38,908 nucleotides of DNA from CAYVUV01 sp964455095 (GTDB lineage Bacteria; Desulfobacterota; Binatia; HRBIN30; CADEER01). Positions 17,154-24,112 of this stretch are shown one piece after another. The translations under genes were made by a program, and so were the position numbers. The stretch spans positions 1 to 38,908 of the forward strand of contig CAYVUV010000050.1 of NCBI GenBank assembly GCA_964455095.1, written 5' to 3'. The stretch's first letter is position 1. Each line of letters opens with the position of its first letter. Under the pieces are notes generated by a model. It did not search any database. It had not been told where the DNA came from and worked only from the letters and a program-made list of their open reading frames with translations.

Positions 17154-18074
17154 TCAGGAGCTCAAGTCGACGCCGGCCGCCTGAGCCCAGTCGGCCAGGG
17201 TGCGCGCGCTTCCCGGCCCGTGGCGACCCAACGCGCGCGGATCTCCGCGGCCGTAGAAGAGGGTGTGGAGGCGGCGAATCATGCGATCGGTGTGCTCGGA
17301 TTGCCAGACGTCGCTCTTTGCTTCCCAGACCCTGTGGCGGTGGCCGCCGCGGTAGTTCGAGTAGTCGAGATGCCAGACCTGAATTGCGTCCGGCAGGTAG
17401 AGGTCGTAGCCGTGTGTGAAGGTGCGCATCGAGAGAGCCGACTCGTGACCGGCGTTGATCATCGCCGGATCCTCCGGCACCTCGCGAATCCAACGGCCGT
17501 GGGTGAAGACGAAGTTGCAGCAGATCAACGCGGTCGTCTGATGGGGCGCGGATTTGCGCTCCGGCGACATCTGGATGTCGAGCCACCCGACCGGCTGAAG
17601 CCGCTCGCACCTCAGCAGCGGGACGCCGTCGAGCGCGGTCCCCGCCCACGGGAACACGACCTGCCGCTGCGCGTCGAACGTGAAGGGCGGCGAGCTGGTG
17701 GTGAGCAGCGGCTTCGCTCCCGGCTTGCTCTCGAGCTGCGCGATCAGCTGTTCGTCCCAGCCCGGCGCGCAGGCGGTGTGGGAGTCGATCAGCAGATGGT
17801 ACTCCTCGCCCGCGTACAGCTTCTGTACCTCGGCGCGTGCCCAGCCGTACCCGAGGCTGGCCGCATAGGGGTACTTGCGGATGCGGAAGCGCGGGTCGTT
17901 TTGGAATCGCTCGAGGCGCTCGTGGTCGTCCGCCTGCCAGCAAATGCCGAAGGTGAGGCGGTCGGGGTGGGCGGCGTTGGCGAGACAGGACTCGATCGTA
18001 AAGGGGAGGTACTCGTCTCGGTACGAGGCAATGGAGATGAAGATGCGCGGCGCCGCGCTCGCGCCCGGGTTCAT
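17154..18074 (-). CDS. GT60-like (GlcNAc-type) glycosyltransferase
   Basis: A 306-residue GT-A-fold enzyme of the 'Glycosyltransferase (GlcNAc)' family (PF11397, GT60). Hallmarks are I-F-I-S-I-A-S-Y-R-D near the N-terminus (11-20), F-G-I-C-W-Q-A, and the metal-binding D-S-H in L-L-I-D-S-H-T (Asp97, His99). The C-terminal R-T-L-A-D-W-x-x-x-A-G-V-D-L also fits. The characterised family member, Dictyostelium Gnt1, adds GlcNAc to a hydroxyproline of Skp1. The ATG at 18074 overlaps the upstream stop as ATGA and has GGAG six bases before it. It is the last gene of the seven-gene leftward operon. A paralogue lies at 28827-29837. An acceptor on hydroxylated proline is attractive because of the prolyl-hydroxylase-like neighbours, but the sugar and acceptor are inferred. 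Confidence 0.85.
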   Translation of the reverse strand: MNPGASAAPRIFISIASYRDEYLPFTIESCLANAAHPDRLTFGICWQADDHERLERFQNDPRFRIRKYPYAASLGYGWARAEVQKLYAGEEYHLLIDSHTACAPGWDEQLIAQLESKPGAKPLLTTSSPPFTFDAQRQVVFPWAGTALDGVPLLRCERLQPVGWLDIQMSPERKSAPHQTTALICCNFVFTHGRWIREVPEDPAMINAGHESALSMRTFTHGYDLYLPDAIQVWHLDYSNYRGGHRHRVWEAKSDVWQSEHTDRMIRRLHTLFYGRGDPRALGRHGPGSARTLADWAQAAGVDLSS

Positions 18075-19195
18075 CCCGGCTCCAGATCGAGTGCCCCGAC
18101 GCTCTCGAGGCGCTCGATGACCGCCTGCACGTCGGAGCGCATGTCCTCGGGGGCCATCTGGAAGCGCGTCGCCAGCTCGCACGCCAGGTCGGCCAGGCCG
18201 CGCGCTCCATCGCACAATTCCCAGATCGCGGCGGCGGAGGGATTGAGCGACAGAGTGTCCGAGCGGCCGGGGACCTCGAGCACGGTTTGATCGAGCACCC
18301 GCCCGACGCGCACCCCCGCGCGCGGGCGCGGTCGCAGGAACGCCAACTCGCCGCCTGCGGCGCGACGGGCGACGTACTCCTCGAGCATGGTGAGGAAGTC
18401 GCGCCCCGAACCCGGGGCGGCGCGCAGCGGATCGACGCGATCCCAACCCTGGTAGAGGCGCTTGTCCCAGACGACCTCGCCGCGCGTGGATTCGATCGGC
18501 CGGCTGTAGTCGAGCACCGGCGCCTCGATGTCGCGGGTGGCGGTGTCGACGCCGAGCTCGGCGATCGCGTGCGGAATGTCGGCCTCCGCTGCCGCGACGG
18601 CGTAGGCAATCTGATCCGCTTCGCCAAGACTGCCGTGCACGTGGGACGCGGTCTCGGCGCGGATGATGCTCATCAGCTCCAGCCAACGCGCCGCGAGCTT
18701 GCGCAGGTCGCTCGAATGGATGAGCAACGGAAACCCAACGCGCGGTAGCTCGAGCGCCCGGTTGACGCAGAAGCGTTCGAGAAACGCGAACTCGGGGCCG
18801 ATGCCGAAGGGGCCGTTTCCCTTGTGCGGCAGGCCGGACCACGGCGTCGCCCGTGCCGCGCCGGGTTCGACCTCCTGCGCGACGGCGGCGCGAAATACAC
18901 AATCCGGCCCGATCAACAGGATGGTTCCCGAGATCCGCTCCGCGAACAGCCACTCGAGGAGCGATGCGGCGATGCTGTACGGCGGGTAGACGTCGCCGGT
19001 GTAGGGGTGCGGCGACCAGCACAGCGTTCGGGTGACACGCGCCAGCCGATGCCTGGGCAGCGACTCGTGTGGCGCGAGCGCGACCAGGCGCACCAATTCT
19101 CCCGGTTGTCTGACGCGGCCCCACGAGTACTCGAGCAGATCCGCTTGCCACTGCCTCGCCCGGTTCGCGGCGGTGCTGAAGACGGTGAAGATCAC
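18071..19195 (-). CDS. putative glycosyltransferase with C-terminal PqqD-like domain
   Basis: A 374-residue two-domain protein. Residues 1-290 resemble eukaryotic peptidyl hydroxyproline/serine glycosyltransferases (GT95/GT96): the sequence has H-P-Y-T-G-D-V-Y-P-P-Y (63-73), L-L-E-W-L, T-I-L-L-I-G-P-D-C-V-F at the DxD strand, and W-D-K-R-L-Y-Q-G-W-D (243-252). The usual D-x-D is G-P-D-C, so metal binding may be altered. Residues about 295-370 form a PqqD-like domain (L-S-L-N-P-S-A-A-A-I-W-E-L-C-D-G), the fold that binds leader peptides in RiPP pathways. The start is GTG at 19195, overlapping the upstream stop as GTGA; GGGAG lies upstream. The stop overlaps the GT60-like gene by four bases. 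The fusion suggests a transferase that docks on its protein substrate. GT family is moderately sure; the PqqD domain is clear. Confidence 0.7.
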   Translation of the reverse strand: MIFTVFSTAANRARQWQADLLEYSWGRVRQPGELVRLVALAPHESLPRHRLARVTRTLCWSPHPYTGDVYPPYSIAASLLEWLFAERISGTILLIGPDCVFRAAVAQEVEPGAARATPWSGLPHKGNGPFGIGPEFAFLERFCVNRALELPRVGFPLLIHSSDLRKLAARWLELMSIIRAETASHVHGSLGEADQIAYAVAAAEADIPHAIAELGVDTATRDIEAPVLDYSRPIESTRGEVVWDKRLYQGWDRVDPLRAAPGSGRDFLTMLEEYVARRAAGGELAFLRPRPRAGVRVGRVLDQTVLEVPGRSDTLSLNPSAAAIWELCDGARGLADLACELATRFQMAPEDMRSDVQAVIERLESVGALDLEPG

Positions 19196-20178
19196 GAGAG
19201 GCTCCCGGCCGCGCCGCCCACGAGGGCGAATTGCGGGGCGACGATGCCGCAGCGGAAGTGCCCCCAACCGAATCGCGCCGCAGGGTCGGGCGTGTCGGCG
19301 CGGTGAAGCCAGGTGGTGATCGCGAAGCGACTGTCGGCGAACTCGCCGGACGGACAACGGACGGGCATGGCCTCGTGAAACTCGCCGCTCGGGAAGACGA
19401 CGAGGCGGTTCGAGACCACTTCGGCGGTTTCGAAGGTCTCTGCCGGAGACGAGTCGCTGCCCTGCTCGATGCAGTCGTAGAGCCGCAGCTCTCCGCCAGC
19501 GAAGCCGCGCGGCCGACGGTACATGTAGTAGATGCACGAGAGCTCTCGCGGACAGTCCGGTCCCAGGTCGGCATGCAGCTTGTAGAACTGCCGGCTGCGC
19601 GCCGCGGTGAGCTGCGATTCGACCATGCCGAGCGGAACGATTGGCACACCGAGAGCCTTGGCCAGCACGGGATACCAGACGAGGACGCGATTCTGCATCA
19701 GCCGGGCGTGCGCCGAGTCGCCGAAGCTCGGGATGACCAGGTTCTGTCGATGCTCGGGATGGTCTCCGGCGACGGTGCCGGGCTTGAAGTTCTTCTCCGA
19801 CGCGCTGGCGAGCGCCAACATGTCCTGGTGCTCCGCCGGGGACAAAAAGTCATCGACGACCAGATAACGCGCGCGGCGCAGTCGGCTGTGCGGGTCCGAC
19901 TGCTGTGGCGGGTCGCCGGACGCGCCCGGGTCCGCCGTCAGTGACTCCTCCACCAGCACCGGCGGGTCGCTGACGACCGAGACCAGTTGGGAGGCGCGAA
20001 AGGAGCAGGCCGCTCTTCCCTCGTCGAGCGGTATCTGGACAAGCTCGTTCGCCGGCGACGGCCGGGCCAGCGCGGCGTAGAGCGCGCGCAGCTCGGCCGC
20101 GTTCTCGGGTAGTGTCGTCTCGCAGGTGTAGCCTCCGAGGAGCTGGATGCGCAGCCGTACGGAGCGCCCCGCGCTCAT
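19192..20178 (-). CDS. 2OG-Fe(II) oxygenase, prolyl-4-hydroxylase-like
   Basis: A 328-residue protein with an N-terminal region (about 1-100) that I do not recognise and a C-terminal 2-oxoglutarate/Fe(II) oxygenase domain. The domain starts at Y-L-V-V-D-D-F-L-S (105-113). The iron ligands are His202 and Asp204 (F-Y-K-L-H-A-D) and the distal His268 (S-G-E-F-H-E-A), and Arg284 (S-R-F-A-I-T-T-W-L) is placed to bind 2-oxoglutarate. Tyr/Met-rich I-Y-Y-M-Y and G-G-E-L-R-L-Y lie between, as in P4H-type enzymes. The ATG at 20178 overlaps the stop of the O-fucosyltransferase-like gene (ATGA). It could hydroxylate prolines of the T-P-rich protein encoded by the first gene; asparagine, lysine or small-molecule substrates cannot be excluded. 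Confidence 0.82.
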   Translation of the reverse strand: MSAGRSVRLRIQLLGGYTCETTLPENAAELRALYAALARPSPANELVQIPLDEGRAACSFRASQLVSVVSDPPVLVEESLTADPGASGDPPQQSDPHSRLRRARYLVVDDFLSPAEHQDMLALASASEKNFKPGTVAGDHPEHRQNLVIPSFGDSAHARLMQNRVLVWYPVLAKALGVPIVPLGMVESQLTAARSRQFYKLHADLGPDCPRELSCIYYMYRRPRGFAGGELRLYDCIEQGSDSSPAETFETAEVVSNRLVVFPSGEFHEAMPVRCPSGEFADSRFAITTWLHRADTPDPAARFGWGHFRCGIVAPQFALVGGAAGSLS

Positions 20179-22160
20179 GGTGCCTCCACCTGGCTCGCCG
20201 CGTCCGCCCAGCGCGCGAGCAGGCGCGCGGCCGGCATGGCCCGGCTGAAGGACAGCTGCGCGACCGGCTGTCGCTCGACCAGGCGGCACAGCCGTTCAAC
20301 CGCGCGGTCGCGATCGGCGCGGTAGTCGAGGGACGTCTCGATGAGTGCCGCGACCGCCACCGCGGGTGAGAGCGGCGCGATCAGGTCGCGGGCATGGAGC
20401 CGCTGCGAGGCGACCACCAGCGTGGCCAGTAGAGCCGGGTGACGTCGGCTGGAGGCGGCGCCCTCGGCGCCGAAGGGCAGCACGACGAGGTCCTGGGCGC
20501 GGATGGCGATCACCCCCCGCTCCAGCAGATCCCATCCGCCCGCCTGCAGGGCCTCGACGAGGGAGTCGTCGTCGCTACCCAGATCGCCCGCGACCACCAT
20601 CGCCCGTCCAGCGCGGGCGAAGCCGGCGCCGCGCAGCCAACTGTGCCGGCGCCGGGCCGACGTGAGCACGGGGACGACGAGCACCTTGATGAGCTCGCCC
20701 AGCTCGATGGCCCCGGTCGCCTCACCGACGCGTTCGCCGTTCCGGAACACGGAGTGGCGGCCTCTGGCCGAGACGACTTCCAGATCGGCGATGACGTTCC
20801 CACTCGGCTTTCCCGGGCGCGCGCCGAAGCGCGCGCCGATGTGGTGCAGCAGGTCGGCGTCGCGGCAGCGCACGGCGATCTGCAGATTCTCGAAGGTCAG
20901 GTAGACGACGGATACGGCCGCCCCGCTCGCGATGCCCGTATCCGCCACCGGCGGGCGCGCGGGCGCGCCGCCGGTCAGCGTGTCGGGCTGCAGGAAGCTC
21001 TCCGGCCATTCGCGCATCCAGGCGGGATTGAGGCGCTGGCTGACGCGGCTCCACGAGTACGGCCCCTGGTGCTCCTCGACCATCACGCCGCGTTCCAGCG
21101 GGACGCAGTAACTGATGGCGTGGCGGCCCCGTTCCGTCGGCGCGCTGGGTTCGGGGAGCTCGTTCCAGAGAAATCGAAAAGGTTCGGCCTTGCCCTGGTT
21201 GCCGCGGTAGCGCTGGATGATCGAGGTGAATGTGCTGGTCATCGTGCCGATGAAGTCGTTCGATTCGGCGGCGATGAGTTGCGAGAGATACGCCAGGCTC
21301 AGGCTGTCCGTCTGCGGCAGCTGGGCGAACTCGGCTCCGTAGGCATCGAGGATGTGCCAGTCGATGAAGAAGTGGTGCGGATAGGCACGCATGATGTCGC
21401 CAAAGAATGGGTCGTCGCGCTCATCGGTCACGATGACGAGGGGAACCCTGCGGTCGAACACCTGGTCGAGGGCCTCGATGGCCTCCCACGGCTGGCGCTC
21501 GAGCGTGGTGACGCCGTAGGTGACCTTGAAGTCGCCGCGCCGCAGGTGCACGGCGTTGAACGTACCGATGTCGCCGGCGACGCGTTTGGCCAGCGTGGCG
21601 AAGGCGGTCTTGGCGCGCATGCGTGCGAGCAGGCGGTGCACCGAGCGCCGCGTCTCGGCATCGAGGTAGAATTGGTAGCTGTAGAAGCCGAGGTTGTTGC
21701 GGTGATCCCGGCAGGAGGGATCGGTTTGCGGCAGGAACGGCTCCTCGGACACGCGCAGCACCGGAATCCGATCGAGCGCATCGCTCGGGGTCAACCAGAC
21801 GCGCCCGCGGGCAAACCTCGACGCGTCCTCGGAGGTGAGGTCCAGCGTGCGGGGAAAATAAAAAGCCAGATCACTGAGCGAGCGATCGGTCAGCTCGAGG
21901 CTCTCCAGCCCCTGCAGGTCGACGGACTCCGGCTCTCCCCAGGCGACGGGGAGGTCGATCAGGTCGGTGATCCGACTGGGGCGTTCGTTGCTGACCCGGC
22001 CGTCGTAGGCGACGATGTTGGCCGGCGGAGAACGGTTGCCGTCGAGGACCAGGAAGCGGTTGGTGAGGTGGGCCAGGACGACGCCGATTTCGATCGACAT
22101 GATGCCGTTGCTCAGCCCCGCGTGCCCGGACAAGTAGTTGGTGTAGAAGAGATGCCTCAT
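20175..22160 (-). CDS. O-fucosyltransferase-like protein fused to a degenerate HPr-kinase-like domain
   Basis: A 661-residue fusion. The N-terminal part (1-335) has GT-B O-fucosyltransferase features: M-R-H-L-F-Y-T-N at the start, N-A-V-H-L-R-R-G-D-F (202-211) with the GDP-binding Arg, and F-I-G-T-M-T-S-T-F-T-S-I-I-Q-R (303-317), matching the C-terminal motif of GDP-fucose protein O-fucosyltransferases. The C-terminal part (about 405-570) resembles HprK-related kinases seen beside PqqD proteins: V-Y-L-T-F-E-N-L-Q-I-A-V-R-C, then a strand and G-W-D-L-L-E-R-G-V-I-A-I. Its P-loop is lost (G-D-L-G-S-D-D-D-S-L at 525-534 in place of G-x-S-G-S-G-K-S-T-L). So it is probably a non-catalytic binding domain. 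Residues 570-661 are unassigned helices. Both ends overlap neighbouring genes by four bases (ATGA). Confidence 0.75.
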   Translation of the reverse strand: MRHLFYTNYLSGHAGLSNGIMSIEIGVVLAHLTNRFLVLDGNRSPPANIVAYDGRVSNERPSRITDLIDLPVAWGEPESVDLQGLESLELTDRSLSDLAFYFPRTLDLTSEDASRFARGRVWLTPSDALDRIPVLRVSEEPFLPQTDPSCRDHRNNLGFYSYQFYLDAETRRSVHRLLARMRAKTAFATLAKRVAGDIGTFNAVHLRRGDFKVTYGVTTLERQPWEAIEALDQVFDRRVPLVIVTDERDDPFFGDIMRAYPHHFFIDWHILDAYGAEFAQLPQTDSLSLAYLSQLIAAESNDFIGTMTSTFTSIIQRYRGNQGKAEPFRFLWNELPEPSAPTERGRHAISYCVPLERGVMVEEHQGPYSWSRVSQRLNPAWMREWPESFLQPDTLTGGAPARPPVADTGIASGAAVSVVYLTFENLQIAVRCRDADLLHHIGARFGARPGKPSGNVIADLEVVSARGRHSVFRNGERVGEATGAIELGELIKVLVVPVLTSARRRHSWLRGAGFARAGRAMVVAGDLGSDDDSLVEALQAGGWDLLERGVIAIRAQDLVVLPFGAEGAASSRRHPALLATLVVASQRLHARDLIAPLSPAVAVAALIETSLDYRADRDRAVERLCRLVERQPVAQLSFSRAMPAARLLARWADAASQVEAP

Positions 22161-22771
22161 CTCGACTCCGCAGGCGTCGCTCGCCAGCCGACCGGCCGAT
22201 AGTGAAGGAAAATCGCGGCGTAGTAGTCGCCGAGGAGGGAATAGGGCCGGCCGTGCGCGAGGCGGGCGCCCTCGTAGAAGAGGAGCTCGCCCGGCGCGAG
22301 GTCGACCTGACTCACTTCGCCATCGATATCCTCGACATGCAGGGGCCAGGGGCTCTCCAGGGCGCAATCGATGCAGATCGTCGAGCTGATGATGTGGGTC
22401 GGCCGATCGACGTGAGAATAGAGGAAGGTCCCGCGCTGATAGGTGCGGATGCCGTAGCAGTACGAAAGCTCCAGCGGCATACCCGCCCACGCCTCGTGTC
22501 CGGCCTGCAGACTCCTGGCGAGCTGTGCGTTGAAGCCCTCGTCTTCGAAGACGAGGGCCGGGATCGTGGCGGGGTCGGCGTTGCCGATTTCGTCGATCTT
22601 CGACTCGGGCCGAAACAGGGCGGCATTGGCCTGCAGGTGCGCAAAGAGTCGCCGATGCACGTTCGGGTCGAGCTTCGCCTTCAGGACTCCGAGGCCGTGG
22701 TAGGGCGCCGCGGCCTGCATTTCGCGTTGCCTCTCGCGCAGCAGCGCGGGTGCCTCCAGTTCCGGGATCAT
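22157..22771 (-). CDS. 2OG-Fe(II) oxygenase, second prolyl-hydroxylase-like enzyme
   Basis: A 204-residue protein. The first iron pair is His120 and Asp122 (L-Y-S-H-V-D-R-P-T-H), and the distal ligand His173 lies in L-A-H-G-R-P-Y, followed by G-D-Y-Y-A-A-I-F-L-H-Y-R-P. The H-G-R-P...Y-A-x-x-F-x-H-Y pattern recalls prolyl-4-hydroxylase-like proteins of algae and bacteria. The basic residue for 2-oxoglutarate may be Arg175 rather than the usual Lys/Arg ten positions after the distal His. A core of S-Y-C-Y-G-I-R-T-Y-Q-R-G-T precedes the first pair, as in P4H enzymes. It is shorter than, and clearly not a duplicate of, the oxygenase at 19192-20178. Start ATG 22771 and stop both lie in 4-base overlaps. 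Proline hydroxylation is the likely reaction, by family and context. Confidence 0.8.
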   Translation of the reverse strand: MIPELEAPALLRERQREMQAAAPYHGLGVLKAKLDPNVHRRLFAHLQANAALFRPESKIDEIGNADPATIPALVFEDEGFNAQLARSLQAGHEAWAGMPLELSYCYGIRTYQRGTFLYSHVDRPTHIISSTICIDCALESPWPLHVEDIDGEVSQVDLAPGELLFYEGARLAHGRPYSLLGDYYAAIFLHYRPVGWRATPAESR

Positions 22772-24087
22772 GATGGGGGCCGCGCGGCCACGGAGCTTCC
22801 GTGGAGTCTGCGGCGCGCGGCCAGCGCCAAATCGAGGAACCGCTGTTCGAGGTCGGTCGTCGCCCCGGCGCGAAAGCCCTCGAGGTCGGCGAGGAGGAAA
22901 TCGCTGCCGCCGAAGAGCTGCTTGTTCCATTCGGAGTCCGGGAAGGGGCCGCCGCGGCCGTCGTTGGGGTCGCAGTAGTAATGGTAGAATGAACCTTCCG
23001 GGACCGTCTCCTGCTGCGGCGACAGCACCGCGAACTGCGGAGTGTCGAGCAGGATGTAGTCGATCCGGTTGGGCGTCAGCGCCATCGCAAAGCACGCCAT
23101 TTCGGCGACCCAGGTGGCGTCAGCGGGCAGTTCCAGGACCTTGCCGAGCAGATACAGGATCTGGGCGAAGCGGAAGCAGTCGCGGATGACCTTCTGGTTG
23201 CGCACGGTCTCTCCGGTCAGGAATACGGTCACGCCTCCCGGCTTGAGCGGTGTCTCGCAGCCCATGGACGCGAGGAGCTTGTTCAAATCGACGCCTCCCC
23301 CGCTGGGGGCGAACCCCATGAACGGTTGCTCGCCGATGATCGAGTTTGCCGCCATCGCGTTGCCAGTGGGAAAGAGATCTTCCTGCAGCTCGCCGTAGAG
23401 GAAGAGGTCGGTGTCCATGAGGCACACGACGTCGTCGGGCTCGACGTAGTCGGCGAGGGCACTGAGCGCTTCGACGCGATTCAAAGCCACGTAGCCGCCA
23501 CGGCCCGCGGAGAAATCGATATCGTGGCTCCCGGCGTGATTGGCTCCCGTGACGGCGGCAACGCCGTAGAGGGTGAGCAGCCGGGTCAGCTCCGGGGAGA
23601 GCGCCGCATGGTCGTTGCAGACGACGACGGTGATGTCCCAGCCCGGCGGCAGCTGACCGACGAGGGATTCGAAGAGAATCGCCAGCTGCCAGTGAAAATA
23701 GACCCGGTCTTCGATGCCGAATACGAAGCGGACGCGCGCTCTGCCGTGGGCGGCGGGAGCGAGGACGACGGCGGTGGGATCGCAGCGGCCGGGAATCGCT
23801 GCGACCGCGGTGTCGATCAGGCCGAAAGTGCGGAAGCGGAGCAGCGCTTCGGCCACGTCGGTGAGCACACCGACGTCCTCACCGGCATAGCGCGCGCGCA
23901 GCTCGCCGAGCATGTCGCTGAGCGAGTGCGTGCCATCGCACAGCGCCCAGATCGCCGCGCCCGACTCGTTCAGCGTGTAGGCGTGCCCTCCGTCCGGCGA
24001 CAAAAGCACCATCTCGTTTGCCACGAGAAAGGCGCTGAAGTCGGCGCGCCGTCTCGGGCACAGGGATCGGGTCAGCTCGCTTCGCAC
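22768..24087 (-). CDS. PqqD-like domain fused to a GT95/GT96-like glycosyltransferase
   Basis: A 439-residue fusion in the opposite order to its neighbour at 18071-19195. Residues about 10-92 are a PqqD-like domain (V-L-L-S-P-D-G-G-H-A-Y-T-L-N then A-A-I-W-A-L-C-D-G-T). Residues about 115-400 form a GT-A domain with a clear D-x-D in V-C-L-M-D-T-D-L-F (Asp225, Asp227). C-terminal F-Y-H-Y-Y-C-D-P-N-D (367-376) and W-N-K-Q-L-F (387-392) match the H-Y and W-x-K-x-x-[YF] signatures of hydroxyproline O-arabinosyltransferases and peptidyl serine galactosyltransferases. The only early start is GTG 24087, with no good ribosome-binding site; it follows the T-P-repeat gene by 25 bases, so coupling to that gene is likely. 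The stop overlaps the next gene by four bases. The donor sugar is unknown. Confidence 0.75.
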   Translation of the reverse strand: MRSELTRSLCPRRRADFSAFLVANEMVLLSPDGGHAYTLNESGAAIWALCDGTHSLSDMLGELRARYAGEDVGVLTDVAEALLRFRTFGLIDTAVAAIPGRCDPTAVVLAPAAHGRARVRFVFGIEDRVYFHWQLAILFESLVGQLPPGWDITVVVCNDHAALSPELTRLLTLYGVAAVTGANHAGSHDIDFSAGRGGYVALNRVEALSALADYVEPDDVVCLMDTDLFLYGELQEDLFPTGNAMAANSIIGEQPFMGFAPSGGGVDLNKLLASMGCETPLKPGGVTVFLTGETVRNQKVIRDCFRFAQILYLLGKVLELPADATWVAEMACFAMALTPNRIDYILLDTPQFAVLSPQQETVPEGSFYHYYCDPNDGRGGPFPDSEWNKQLFGGSDFLLADLEGFRAGATTDLEQRFLDLALAARRRLHGSSVAARPPS

Positions 24088-24112
24088 AGGGGTAGGTATG
24101 GCTCGTGGGCGG

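Noticed and set aside
20439..22202. 587-codon plus-strand frame opposite the O-fucosyltransferase-like gene
   Set aside because: Antisense shadow with biased composition; the minus-strand gene has diagnostic motifs and 4-base overlaps at both ends.
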